Shown here piece by piece: positions 11,757 through 23,449 of a DNA stretch of 64,000 nucleotides (position 1 is the stretch's first letter; each line of letters opens with the position of its first letter). The stretch spans positions 27,712,145 through 27,776,144 of the forward strand of contig OY365811.1 in NCBI GenBank assembly GCA_959347315.1. Direction: 5' to 3'. Position numbers and translations under genes: made by a program. This DNA is from Bimastos eiseni (lineage: Eukaryota; Annelida; Clitellata; Crassiclitellata; Lumbricidae). The notes under the pieces are model-generated. The model was not told where the DNA came from. It did not search any database and worked only from the letters and a program-made list of their open reading frames with translations.

Positions 11757-11945
11757 ACAACAATAATTGTTGTAGTAGCAGTAGAAGTAGTAGTAGTTGG
11801 AGTATTTGCAGTAGTGGAAGTGGAAGTTTGGTGGGGGAAGTGACGGTGACGGTAGTGGTGGTGATAGTAGTGGTGGTAGTTGGGATAGAGGTGGTAGAAG
11901 TAGTATAGTTGCAGTAGTGGCAATAGTAGGCTTACTAGTGGAGGT
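11757..11945 (+). repeat. (GTA)n / (GTG)n low-complexity tract
   Basis: GTAGTAGCAGTAGAAGTAGT and GTGGTGGTGATAGTAGTGG type trinucleotides. Confidence 0.85.
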
Positions 11946-13441
11946 ATACTGGTAATATATTGATTAGTGATTACCAGGAGCTAATATAGACAGCCGAATT
12001 CACATCGAGAGGAATATTCCCTCTAAGCTGAGCGCATGTGCGCGCGCACACGGGGCCGTGGAGTCAGCACACATAAGAATGAACCGTGCGTTCGCAAATT
12101 TATTTCTCGGGTCACAATATCTTTATCTGAAACTGGGTAAATCGAGTCTCTTATATCCGGCTGCGGCCTATCGTACTCTAGAAATTTGGTTCCTTTGCTG
12201 ATGCGCCAACTTATTTATATTTGGAAAAGAGGTTTTTCCTAGGTTATCAGAACTTATCACCATAGATTTTAGATGGTGTTAACTTAACCCTAATTGCATT
12301 CAGCTCAGGACAGCGCAAAAATTTTGAACCATTAATAAAATGCTGCACCCGCAAAATTTCTTGCGCATACAATCTCTAAAAATTAGAGGAAACATTGATC
12401 GAGAGGCGTCAAAAAAAGAACAGAAAGGAATGTGTCCGCTGAATGTAGAGTAGGACTAACAGAAATAGAATTTAATGTCGAACAGTTGTTAGTACCAATA
12501 GTTACTATCCTACTTAATAGGCATAATGCTAATGAATTTTTGCGTTAAGTTCATTGTATGGTGACAATCATTGTTACAATGTCGTTAAGTAATGTTTTAT
12601 CCTCGATGTGCCGTACGCGGGTGTAAATTGGGCAGTTAAATGGAAAGGTGAGTCACACACAGATGGACATACACTCTTCGAATGAAGATCAGATGACGAG
12701 GAAGAATATATGCCCAGGTCAGAAAAGTTAAGTTGCTAATACTTCTCACTAGCCATTAGTGTTGGGTGTTAGATCAAAGAATTTCTTCATGGTCTCCTTC
12801 TGCTTCTTCATTTTTTTAAAATTGTTGTTGTTGTTGTCGTTCTTGTACTTCATCATCTTCTTCTTCTTCTTCTTATTGTTGTTGTTGTTGTTCTTCTTCT
12901 TCTAATTCTTTTTCATCTTTGTTTCTTCTTCATCTTCTTCCTTTTCTCCATCATCTTGTTTTCTACACCTCCAACTTCTTCTCATCTGGCTCACTGTTAT
13001 TTTCCATTGCATTGCATTCCATGCTGTAACCTGCTGCGCAATTCCTCGAATTGCAATTTTAGCTTCATAATGTCATGACAGCGGATCTCTAGTCCTATCA
13101 CAGTCATGTCAAGTTCTGACACTTAAAATAATATCGTACAAGATGTATATTATACACGAACACAATATAATTAGGCCTGTGTATGTGCATAGTCCTTAAA
13201 TTAATATGTGTTTGCATGAAATTTGTAAATTTATCTAGCTCAATGACATAACCACTCAAACGCTACTTTCTGGTGATCTAAAAGCTGTCATTTATCACAG
13301 CCAATCATATCGCAACACGTCATCACGTCAGATTAGCACGTCATATTCTTTCACGTCACGTCACGCCACGTCACGTCACGTGATGAAGCGCGCACAGTTC
13401 GCGTCCAGTGCCGCTTTAGTGCCTTGTACCGAGATGCCTGC
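11946..13441. other. Intergenic, nothing recognised except simple repeats
   Basis: Contains a (CACGT)n cluster at 13351-13383 (TCACGTCACGCCACGTCACG) just before the 12-bp minisatellite. Confidence 0.5.
12785..12965 (+). repeat. (TTC)n / (TTG)n low-complexity tract
   Basis: TTGTTGTTGTTGTCG, CTTCTTCTTCTTCTT and related trinucleotides. Confidence 0.85.
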
Positions 13442-13560
13442 CCTTCTCCCAATCCTTCTCCCAATCCTTCTCCCAATCCTTCTCCCAATCCTTCTCCCAA
13501 TCCTTCTCCCAATCCTTCTCCCAATCCTTCTCCCAATCCTTCTCCCAATCCTTCTCCGAG
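13442..13560 (+). repeat. 12-bp minisatellite CCTTCTCCCAAT, 9 perfect units plus partial
   Basis: Nine identical units (13442-13549) and an 11-base partial. Because 12 is a multiple of three, four reading frames stay open and give PNPS, LPIL or GEGL repeat peptides; I see no other support for coding. Confidence 0.96.
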
Positions 13561-13699
13561 TCGTTCCACTCGATCCCATCCATCCCATTTCGTCCCGTAT
13601 TGGCTTTGGTCGGCTTCCGGGGAGATCCTCGTTGCCACGACGAAACACAATTACTCGATGAATCAAAGACTAGTGTAGCAACCAGACACTAAAGTGACT

Positions 13700-13890
13700 T
13701 TCAATCATGCATGTATGCATGTCTGCATGCACGCATCATGCATGCATGCGTGCATTCATGTGTGAAGGTATGTATATGTATATGAATGTTTCTGTATTTG
13801 CCTGTTTGCTTGCCTGTCTGTATGTATGTATCATGTATGCATATATATGTGTATGTATTGTTGTTAGTTTGCATGTGTATGCATGCATAA
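13700..13890 (+). repeat. TATG/CATG imperfect microsatellite
   Basis: Degenerate ATGCATGTATG repeats similar to, but more decayed than, those around the LINE at 7-9 kb. Confidence 0.8.
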
Positions 13891-15177
13891 TATTTGTATG
13901 CATGGATTTCCTACCAAAACTACCCATGTATAGTTGCCTATAAGCATTGGTTGATTGATGTTATTTGCGGACCACAGATAGGTGTGCTTCCTGGTGGTGA
14001 CGCGCATGCGCGATAGCGAGAAACGTGGAGCCAATTATTGGCTACTGGAAGTAAGAAGCAGTTTAGTGTGAGTCAGATTTACGGGTGCGTGCGTGTATTT
14101 AAACCACGTCGAAACTGCGTCATTAAATCGTTCATTTAAATAATTTTAGTTAAAGAGAACACGAAAGTTCAACAACTGCTCGTAGGCCTATTTTTGTTGT
14201 AAAACAAAAAAAAGGCTGCTTCTACGAGTTCTTGAATTGAGAAACAATTTTAGGTTACCTTGTTGCTACGATTGACGATTCCGAGAGCTGAACTGTTTTG
14301 AAGAATTGTTTAGACTACACTGATTCTGATGATTGTCTTAGCTTCCGGTGTGTTTTGCACTTCAGAGTTGCGAGTGATTAGAACGTCACAGGGCAGTTTA
14401 ATAGCGCAAGAACTAAAAACTGTTTGTTCGAAAATATTGGATGCCACTTCTTCAAGAAGACAAGGCTTTCTCTTCACGATAGTTATCAAAATAGTCAAGA
14501 AATGACCGCAATGTCCAAGGCGATAGGCTTCCAAGGCCGAGGGCAAAATTGCTATATAAAAACCTGTTAAAAATTATAAAATGACGATATGTGATTAAAT
14601 ATGTATTAGAAGGAAAGAATGATTGAAGAAATATTTCGAAACTAGATGTATGGTATCGCATCGTATTTTTAGATTTGTATGCCGTCTCTGCGCATTGGGA
14701 GGATGAGGCCAGGGATTTTAGAAGTGGTGGTTCCAAGCGCCATAACGTTTATGACCCTGTGCTAGAAACTCTTAAGTAAATGAAGGTAGATAAACAGAAG
14801 GAAGAGCAAAGAAGTCTTATTCCGCTGCCGAATTCATTACGGAAAATAATATGGCCAATGAAGAACTTGCACAAAGTTTGAATTCTTGTCTGACTGGAAA
14901 AGGTATGATAGATATAGCACACAGTGTGCGTCAGGAAAATCTCTCCCAGCAAGGCCAATGAAATTAAATATGAGGTTATAAAAGTATGAATTTGGGACCG
15001 ATTATAATCTGATCGATATTGGTCCTTATTTTTTAATCTTAGTTGCTAGCCGTTGATGAGCAGGTGATAAAGAAAATATTTTGTTGCGCCCCGAACCGTT
15101 AATAATTGATGTCGTTACTTCACCGGTCAATGTTTTGCATTCGTTCGGTGTTTTGACAGGAGAGCAATCTAGTAGTA
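13891..15177. other. Intergenic, nothing recognised
   Basis: Two overlapping minus-strand frames (14310-14736) show no domain, splice context or repeat match. Confidence 0.5.
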
Positions 15178-15271
<94 letters not shown>

Positions 15272-15735
15272 GACAGACAGAGACAGAGACAGAGACAGAG
15301 ACAGAGAGACAGAGACAGAGAGACAGAGACAGAGAGACAGAGACAGAGAGAGAGAGGCAGAGAGACGGAGAGAGACAGATACAGAGACAAAGACAGATAG
15401 AGATAGAGAGAGAGAGACAGACAGACAGACAGAGACAGAGACAGAGACAGAGAGAGGCAGAGAGACGGAGAGAGACAGATACAGAGACAAAGACAGATAG
15501 AGATAGATAGAGAGAGAGAGACTGACAGACAGACATACATACATACATACATCCATACATCCATACATACATACATACATACATGCATACAGGCAGACAG
15601 ACAGAGACAGAGTAACAAAGGCAGAGAAAGATAGAGAGAAAGAGAGACAGTCAGAGACAGCGACAAAGACAAAGACAGAGAGATAGACAGACAGACACAT
15701 AGATAGACAGACAGACAGACAGACAGATAGACAGA
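15178..15735 (+). repeat. (GA)n / (GACA)n microsatellite tract
   Basis: About 85 bp of pure GA (15180-15265) grades into imperfect AGAGACAGAC and GATA/CATA repeats. A roughly 125-bp stretch (GAGAGGCAGAGAGACGGAGA and following) appears twice, at 15347 and 15451, showing unequal exchange inside the array. Confidence 0.95.
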
Positions 15736-16439
15736 CAGGTAGAGATGAGTTAGAAAACGAGAGACAAGTTCGTAGACGAAGAGAAGATAGACGATACAGT
15801 GGAACTTAGTGAAGCGAGGAAAGCATCGATGAGGAACGGGAGGATTATATGGGAATTGATTTTGCACTGAGGCCCATTCTAAGCTAGACCATACTTGGAC
15901 CACTGCCCAGGCATGCCTATGCATGGTTAGACAGAAACAGATTACCTATAGGAACAGGATGCAATTTATAATACAACTTGGTCACACTGACTGTTAAATT
16001 GTAGGCAATGATCCTCTCAGCCTGCCTGCCTGCTTGCCTCCTATCAGTCCCCTTTGTGCTTCTTCCCTATTTGTGCCTCACTTCGTCCATTCCTTGGTCT
16101 CCCATCCTTCAATAATTTTTTCCAAACTCCCTTCCTCTGTCAGTCTCTTCTTCTCCATTTGTATCTTCTTCTTTGTACCCGCTTTCCTGTCTGCCTCACT
16201 TACATGCCCTCCTACCGTTCCTTCTTTACCCTCTCCCATTCCTTCTCCTCGCCGCTGTCCATCCGCGGGGGTGGGTGTCTGCATCTAGTTTTAGGAGGGA
16301 CAATTCGAAGGGCTGAGCGATGAGCCTGTCTAGAGCCTCGACAGTCATTTCAATTGCAATCCGCAGTCCACAACATCCTATCGACAAGTCGTCGCTAGAC
16401 TTCTTCTTATTTTTGCTTCTCTGACTTCTTGATATAAGG

Positions 16440-16900
16440 CGTTATATAAATAGCGTAACACATACATACAATACATAATGTTCTAACGTCCAATCTCGAC
16501 ACTCGCCACGTTTTCCGACTCACGCCTTCAACTTGCTGTAACCCGCCTTCGTCATCCGGTCCAATAACATCATTCGCCTCGGTCTTCCCCGATCGTCTTT
16601 CCCCCTCTATTCTTCTCTCAGTTATAATTCCTAGCAATGCGTCTCCCCTCATTGGTAGCTCAACCATTTTCTATCTACACTCCTATAATTATTATTCCTA
16701 TCAGAGATCTTTTTGTCCACAAATTCCTGCATCTCTTCATTTGTCCTGTTTTCTTTCCAATTACTCTCTCCATCGTTCGCCATATTCACATCTTCTCATC
16801 CATATTTTCGTATAATACAGTGGTCCATATAATAGATTTTATCATTCGTTTCTTGAGGTTCTTAGCTCGCTCCTCTTTCAGTTAGTCCTATCTTCAAAGA
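16440..16900 (-). mobile_element. Degenerate LINE reverse-transcriptase C-terminus (part 2)
   Basis: The minus strand reads ERAKNLKKRMIKSIIWTTVL (16870-16810), then GKDDRGRPRRMMLLDRMTKA followed by GYSKLKA (16590-16515) and GKRGE-RDWT. GRPRRM-LD-M..GY-KLK..R-EWR-WT is the usual end of this LINE group. Stops and frameshifts are frequent. Confidence 0.62.
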
Positions 16901-17009
16901 AAATATCATGCTTCATTCTTCACAGTTGTTCTTCTCTTTATTTCATCACAACAATTTGCAATATTTTTGTGAACATAATTCTTAGGAAACATAATTTTCC
17001 AACTCCTAC

Positions 17010-17513
17010 GTAATCGTAATCGTAATCTCCAAATTTCTAAAGCGCCACTTGAAAGCCAAGCGCAGGGCACCAGCTTATTCACGAGCGCTGCATCAAATCA
17101 GAGGGATTGTAAAGGGATAGTCCGTGGTAGAGCATAGTCCGGTTTCCAGGAGGTCAGCGGAGGAAGAGTAGCTGTTAAGGAGGGTGTCGTTTTGGTCGAG
17201 GATTGACAGGAGGAATATCAAGTAAAGAGTCTGGGTAAGAATTCTTGAAAAGGTGAGACCTAAATTTAGAATGGAAAGCCCGGGGGTTATGGATAGGTGA
17301 ACTTGGAGCAGATGATGTTGGAAGACAGCTGGTGATGGTGGAGGAACTGAAAATGTACGGAATTCAGAAGGTTTATCGTTCCAGAGACGTGGTGCAGCGT
17401 TGGATAGGGCTCGGTTGGAGAACTTGAGATGAGTGGTGACTGGGGGTCGAGTGAGACAGGATCATGATCGGGTAGAACGGGCTGGCTGGATGGTGAAGAG
17501 TTCGCCAAAGTAT
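17010..17513 (-). mobile_element. CR1-like LINE 3' fragment with GTAATC tail
   Basis: The minus strand reads TTHLKFSNRALSNAAPRLWN (17435-17375), then SEFRTFSVPPPPSAVF, with FHSKF-SHLFKNS further on, the C-terminus of a CR1-type reverse transcriptase. A 3' UTR follows, containing GAATAAGCTGGTGCCCTGCG and ending in (GTAATC)n near 17015-17030. It interrupts the older LINE at 16440-18130. Confidence 0.72.
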
Positions 17514-17659
17514 TTTGGCTGAGAGTATTGTTATTTTGGCTGGGAGTATTGTTATTTTGGCTGGAAGTATTGTTATTTTGGCTGGAAGTATTGTTATTTT
17601 GGCTGGGAGTATTGTTATTTTGGCTGGGAGTATTGTTATTTTGGCTGGGAGTATTCCAT
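17512..17659 (+). repeat. 21-bp tandem repeat, about 7 units
   Basis: Units ATTTTGGCTGGGAGTATTGTT vary only at G/A positions. The plus frame reads AGSIVIL repeatedly because 21 is a multiple of three. The array sits exactly at the junction between the CR1 fragment and the older LINE. Confidence 0.93.
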
Positions 17660-18130
17660 TTATAGTTGATTCCCTTCGTTTGTATACCCTCCTGATCTCT
17701 GTTCTCTCAATGTTTATTTCATATCGTACTCCGTCAATATCTTATTTAGCAAATTCATGAGTTTCTATATCCCATGGTTAAATTCCAACATTGCCCGATC
17801 ATCTGCTAATATTAATGCTCTCGTCAATGTTCCTCCCATCTTTGTGTCCTCCGTCACCCCTCTAGCGCTTGTCGCATTAACACCTCATCTATGATGAAGA
17901 ACTTAATTCCTATACCTATCACTTCAACCATCCTTCTATTTTTAATTTCTACTTTCTGTACCATGTATATTTGGATTCCAATCAGTCTTCTGTCTTTTGA
18001 GTCAACCCTTATTTTTCAGTGCATTTATTTCTACTTCATTGAAAACCTTTTAATTATCATGTAGTATCCGTTAATGTCCTGCTCGTGCTGTAGACTTCTT
18101 TCCTCGCACCTGAAGACTTTCCAGTTCTCT
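17660..18130 (-). mobile_element. Degenerate LINE reverse-transcriptase core (part 1)
   Basis: The minus strand reads GGTLTRALILADDRAMLEFN, then KLMNLLNKILTEYDMK, matching the ...YADDTALLA..E.LQ.LLN...YGMKIN stretch of RTE/I-like reverse transcriptases, with many stops. It lines up with 16440-16900 as the downstream part of the same element, split by younger insertions. Confidence 0.6.
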
Positions 18131-18797
18131 GTTTAGCCATGAGTTGAGTCGTGATCGCCTCTGATTCGAATGGCGATATAAAATTTATTCCATGGAGGAG
18201 CCTTTTGCTTCTGCATGGGAGAAATTAGGATTGTTTCAAGCAATTGTTATTAGGCATTTATTTAAATGCAATGTATCTACAAGAGCTTTTCATCTACTTT
18301 CTCCATTTGTCTGGGTTTTATGTATTAAGCCCCTATTACGTTTTAATTACTTTATTTATTATTCAAAGAAAATTTGCGATAGCATTCTGGACATCTGTTT
18401 TTGTCGGGGTCAGAGCTTTGTGACGTAATATTTGATGGGGATCATGGCATTTGTGATGCCGTGTGATCGAGGTGGTCAAAATCGTCAAAAATTGCGTTAC
18501 GATTTATGGACGGCCCCTTATTCGATTGTTCTACCGGAAGAGGGTACCTGATGCATGCAAAGCTACAATTAACCTTAGAGTTATAACGACGTCTCGTGAT
18601 TTTTCTTAAGCCCGATTTATCGGCCAGGTGATGTACACGCATAGTATAGGCCTATTATTGACACCATAACGAGTAGGCTTATCGAACTTCAATCTTACTG
18701 GATCCAGGACCCATTGGATGGTCCCCGAGTCAGAGAAGCTTCTGTCACCGTTGAATTTTTAGGCAAAGCTTGCATCATCAAATTCTAATTCTAAGTG

Positions 18798-19047
18798 TGG
18801 CATGGTGGCTGGTCCTTTAGACCGGTCGGCCCCTAAAACACGGTGTGTGCTAAGTGAGCGGATTCGACCCTCGTCCGGGGCGTCACTGTGTACTAAGGGA
18901 CCTTGAGCAGGTCCTTCGTGCACAATTGCTCTGCAGTACAACTGCAATTGCGCCGTGGAGGCGTGTGTATGCACTTCTGAGCAAAAGATGTTGGAAGAAG
19001 GGCGATATCAAATTTCGGAATAAATAAAAATAAATAAAAAAGACTAA
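18798..19047 (+). mobile_element. tRNA-derived SINE, copy 2
   Basis: It contains GTGTGGCATGGTGGCTGGTC (A-box region), GGATTCGACCCTCGTCCGG (B-box region), CTTGAGCAGGTCCTTCG and CAATTGCTCTGCAGTACAAC, and ends in an (AAAT)n tail at 19020-19045. The opposite-strand copy is at 5405-5640. Confidence 0.75.
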
Positions 19048-19156
19048 ACATTAGTCCAAATAAGAATTTCCCACAGAACCATTGCCTCCTCACAGACTGA
19101 GTTAGAATGTAATAACCATTCAGGCAACACTTTTATCCAGCTTCATCACGGAACCC

Positions 19157-19184
19157 TCCCTTCCTCTCTCTCTCTGTCTCTCTG

Positions 19185-19239
<55 letters not shown>

Positions 19240-19252
19240 GTCTCTCTCGGAG
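19157..19252 (+). repeat. (TCTCTG)n / (TC)n microsatellite
   Basis: TCTCTCTCTGTCTCTCTGTC repeats, the opposite strand of the GAGACA type at 15 kb. Confidence 0.9.
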
Positions 19253-21214
19253 CTCAAGGGTTCTGCGGAAGGAAATTTGGGGAACGCTGATCCAATCTGG
19301 CCTCCTCTTATCTCATCTATGCTGCTTTTCGTCGCTTTTTGTCTTCCCAGTGGATGTTATGCTCCCGAGTTCGTTGCCCCTAGCAACGCCGACAGCAACA
19401 CTTGACGCCCATCTCTATAGTTACGCCCTTGAGTTAGGCCTGTCAAACGTCATCCTTGATTAACCGTCGTCTGGCGGTGGGAGGAAGAAATCGATACGAA
19501 GAAGAAGCGAAATTAATTGGCTAGAGCCTCCTCGCACGCCATCCAACATCGATTTCGCTCGTCTAGGTAGGGACAAGACTTAAGGACTCAGTCTGAGACC
19601 ATCAGACTATCGTTGATGAATAGTCCAATACCCAATAATGTGGCCAGTGTTCGATGAGTATTGTAAGCCATATAAAATAATTCTCTCGTGCATGGAAGCT
19701 CTTGGATGGATCACCTGCATTTTATGTCACCATCCATGCAATCCAGCAGACCATCAGGTCCTGAGTCTATCATCTTACAATCGCCAGAGCGGTTATCAAC
19801 ATAAGTTGTCTGAGAAAAGTGAGTGCTTGGACAGGTCACCATCAGTAATTACCCGGCCATCAGAGGCAACTCGACCCAGCTATCCATGCTAATGTGTCGG
19901 ATCGGCAAGCAGTAGGCCATAAATATTGCATGTGTACCGTATACATGTCTCGTGGTTCTTTGCTGATTCTGTTCAGTAGTTTGTCATTTCAGAGCGTCGT
20001 TTTTGCTGAGAAATTCCATCGTAATGCTCAAGGCATCAATTATGAAGACTAGCTAACAGCCACAGGTTATATTGGATTGGAATAGCAATTGTTCACAAGG
20101 GGTGCAAAAAACAAGGTATTTTTAAAATATAACGTTTGTTTTTTGTTTTTTATTTGTTTATTATTTAATTCGAATTTTTGGTTTTTAGGTTTGTTTGGTT
20201 GATATAAAAAGCATCAAGCACATCATGAAAAAGAGCTCCAACTCATTTTTATAATTGATTTAGCTTGATTTCGGACTGAATAACACACAATTAGTAATAT
20301 AATAGTAATATTTGTAAATTGAATAAATATGTTTTAGAAAGCCATTTTTTTATCTTTTGGTTTTTTGTAAAAAAACAAAAAGCCAAATAACCCATAAACC
20401 AACATGTTTGCAGGACTGCTGTTCCCTGCTTGTGTGCGTTGAGTTATCTATCTAGCTTTTAGTTCGTTGCAGATCCCTCGATCGCTCGTTCAGTGATTTA
20501 AATAGGCCTAAACATTGATGAAATTGAACGATGGAAGAAGAGAGTGACTGAGCACTCAAATGCTTCATCTCGGTAGACATGCCTTGCATGCACAATCGAG
20601 CGATTTCTGTCGGAGTTGTTGGCCCAGCGCAGCAGAACGCAGATTTCCTAAATCACATCGATCGGTCTTTAATTATTAATTACCGAACTTTAACGAAATA
20701 TTTTCTGGTGCCAGTGACCAAAAGGAAGTGTTATAAAATCTCGTCCAGATCCAACCGAGAGTGCATTGCACTTAACCAGGAACCTGCCAATCCTGGAGAT
20801 AGATAAATAAATATTGGATGGATCAGAATCCAGTTGCCGATTGAAGTGGATGATGTCAATGAATTTATCGAATCTAATCCGAAATGAGAAGGAAACCCAT
20901 CACAAATGAAAAAGCTATTTTAGGATAGTTGAAAATAATGTTGTCAGTTGTCAGCAAAGATCTGAAGTGAAACAAATTCTCACTCTGCAAACTGCTCTAC
21001 ATCAGAGTAGCTATAATTCGGCTCTCCGAGTTGTTCTGAAACACACAGAGACTTTTATTATTACTCCAATTATGTTCCATATCGGAAAAAGAGTTAGGAA
21101 TGGTTTTGTTATAAGAACTAATTGAGATAAGCTCTACACTTCAGTATGTTTGGAAATCAGAAGAAAATATTTCCAGAACTTCTGAATATTCCGTTCACAA
21201 TCAAGTAGCAGAAA
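19253..21214. other. Upstream region of gene A, nothing recognised
   Basis: Contains T-rich low complexity (20120-20370) and no identifiable exon or core promoter. Any 5' UTR or promoter of gene A should lie at its right end. Confidence 0.5.
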
Positions 21215-21729
21215 ATGAATAACGCTGAGTCAGATATCTCGGATGTTTCGGAGAGGTCAAAGGTGAAAGAAGCCCCGAAAAAAAAGGGTGGAGGGACTAG
21301 GACCTCGAAGAAAGGGATTGGCGGGACGGCAACTCGCATAAAAGGAAGAACCGCAGAACCTGGGAAAGAAGTAGAAGAGGAAGCAGTGATAGAGGCGGAA
21401 GAAACAACATCACAGATGGCGGTAGAGCACCTACTTGGACCGACGGTTGTTAAGGGAGCCAGTGTAAGTCAGTCGACGATATCTTGGTCAGGCGAAGCGA
21501 CGGAAACTGGGTCGAATCGTGTGGGGAACTCAGAAGTGTCATCGTTACTGGGAAGCAGTGTTGCTCGAAGCAGTCACCTGATGGGGATGAAGTTAAAGGA
21601 AGGAACGGGTCTGATGTCGGGGAAGAACAGAGCGGTTGGTGAAATAGCAATGACGAAGAGCGATCATTTTTCGATAATCGAAACTGAAGAACAAGATCTA
21701 CTGCTGCCTGCTCCCGTTCGTAGAATGAG
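21215..21729 (+). CDS. Gene A exon 1
   Basis: This exon encodes the disordered N-terminal half and ends in LLPAPVRRM plus two bases, at the donor ATGAG|GTAAAT. Gene B's first exon ends almost identically (LPPAPFRRP plus two bases, AAG|GTAACT), which fixes this boundary. The unspliced reading frame stops at the TAA inside the donor. Confidence 0.75.
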
Positions 21730-22592
21730 GTAAATGTACTTTCTGTCACAAATTTATCAAGCGCTCTTTTAAAAATGATTTACATTAGCCACAATCAGAA
21801 ATGCCTGACCTTCGACAACGTGATAATGAAAACTATCCCAATAATAATGAATAATGGTGATGATTTCGCCGGATGATAAGAATAGCAATGCAAATCAGGC
21901 CCAATGGTGATACTGACGACGATGACAACGACAAAGAAAACGACAACAGCGACGATGACAATACAAATGTGGTGGTAGCGATGAGTGCTGAACATTATGA
22001 TGTTGATTAGGCTACGATGATGATGACGAATACATTTTTCGACGACAGGGGTTCAGAGGTCATCAGCCCGACAGTGAATGGCATGCGTCAGTTCGGCCTC
22101 AGCAAGGGCGCCATCTCGAGAGCCATCGTCAAATTCCCGATCCCTCCCGAGCCACACCCTTGCACCATATGCTTTCAGTTCCCCAGCACGTTCCTCACCC
22201 ACCGCTACGTCCTCGATATGGTCCGCTCGGTCATCGGTTCGATTCCAGGATCTACGGTCCCAGCGATCCAGTTCGTCGACCGCAACACCCTTCACGGGGC
22301 TCAGGGCATGGACAATCGCTGGTTGGTGACGCTGAACTCCGTCGAGGCTAAGAACCTCCTGGTCACCGAGGGGCTTACCCTCTTCAGCCGCAAGATCACG
22401 CTCAAGAACTACGACGACATACTGCGAGACGAATACCTCGAGTATCTGGAGTACGCCGAAATGCAACGTCTCCTATACGCCAAGATGAAGAATGACGTCA
22501 ACGAAGAGGGAGCGGACGTGACGTTAGTCTCCAACGAAGCCGATGATGTCACGAGAACGGATGCCGAAGGCTTAAATATTGACATTACATAA
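21215..22592 (+). CDS. Gene A: two-exon gene of unrecognised family, 352 aa
   Basis: Function unknown; I do not recognise the family. Coding exons are 21215-21729 and 22049-22592, joined by a 319-bp GT-AG intron; the total of 1059 nt is an exact multiple of three. The start is supported by an in-frame TAG three codons upstream. Residues 1-171 are charged, low-complexity and probably disordered, with a basic KKKGGG patch near residue 25. Exon 2 carries the conserved part (QFGLSKG, HRYVLDMVR, QFVDRN, MDNRWLVTLNS, KNYDDILRDEY). Its predicted order of strands and helices (strand-helix-strand-strand-helix-strand) resembles an RRM-like fold, which is inference only. Exon 2 is far more GC-rich than its surroundings. 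The gene is a paralogue of gene B on the opposite strand, with identical intron position and phase. It could be a young gene or a domesticated mobile-element protein; the shared intron argues for a normal gene. Confidence 0.78.
22049..22592 (+). CDS. Gene A exon 2 (conserved domain)
   Basis: The acceptor is GACGACAG|GGGTTC. One base completes the split AGG codon, and the exon then reads GSEVISPTVNGMRQFGL, which aligns residue by residue with gene B's CSEAIVPVIDGIRQFGL. It runs to a TAA stop. The last 30 residues are acidic and are not shared with gene B. Confidence 0.8.
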
Positions 22593-22796
22593 AAGGTCAT
22601 TGCGTCATGGACGAAGAGGACGCGGGTAATTGAACGTATGCTAAGTGACTTCAGAGAAGGCTGTAGAGAGGATTGAAGTTGAAATAACTGAAGATGACTC
22701 TCCTTTAACTTGTACCAAGTGTCACGGTTACGTCATAGCAACAATCTAGAAACAGCACGCTTATATTATAATGAAAGTTATGATTATGATTACGAT

Positions 22797-23123
22797 TAGG
22801 GCTTCCGCGGATACCCGGGTACTCGCGAGTACCCGACTCCAAAATTACTCGAGTAATTTTGTTCTGCTCGAGTCCCCGCATGCTTCTACTTCCGGTCGGA
22901 AAATTGCAAATTCCAGTTCCAGACGGCTTTCTGTAGCCTATATTTTATTTTTTTTTAAACTAAATAATTTTTGTTTCTTTTACTGTTCAGTAGCTTGTTT
23001 GTTGCTACATTATAGACATAACTTTATTGGTGCGTCAGAGCTTTAGTGAGAACCTGTGCCATGGTCTACTTAGTCCATCCTGTAGTTTATAGCATGGTGT
23101 ATACGCAGCTTGCGGCAGCCCTA
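22797..23123. mobile_element. Non-autonomous hAT element, 327 bp, TSD ATTACGAT
   Basis: Perfect 8-bp target-site duplications ATTACGAT flank it (22789-22796 and 23124-23131). The ends are TAGGGCTTCCGCGG on the left and TAGGGCTGCCGCAAG as reverse complement on the right. There is no transposase. It lies about 200 bp past the stop of gene A. Confidence 0.88.
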
Positions 23124-23222
23124 ATTACGATTACGATGATGATAATCATAACAATAACACAGCACAAAAATTTTTTACTGCCACGAATTTTACATACATA
23201 CGTCAAATAAACTTTGGTAAAT

Positions 23223-23358
23223 TATGCAGATTTTGATAATAATAATAATTATTATTATTATTATAAATAATATTTCAGCTACTATTTTAACTACTAATAC
23301 CACTACTACTACTAATAATAACAATAATAATAATAATAATAACAACAATAATTATAAC

Positions 23359-23393
<35 letters not shown>

Positions 23394-23418
23394 TAACTTG
23401 TTTATAATAATAATAATG

Positions 23419-23449
<31 letters not shown>

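Noticed and set aside
13351..13678. Repeat proteins GEGLGEGL, LPILLPIL and PNPSPNPS
   Set aside because: All come from the 12-bp minisatellite; the flanks show no start or splice context and no family.
15026..15924. Frames of 224 and 251 codons (SLSLSLS) and the plus frame (ERERERE)
   Set aside because: They are reading frames of the GA/GACA microsatellite, open in several phases.
17512..17659. Regular array considered as CRISPR
   Set aside because: Contiguous 21-bp tandem units without spacers, in an animal genome.
22053..22466. 137-codon minus frame opposite gene A exon 2, and the 186-codon plus frame opposite gene B exon 2
   Set aside because: Antisense shadows made by GC-rich codon use; homology and splice logic support the other strand.
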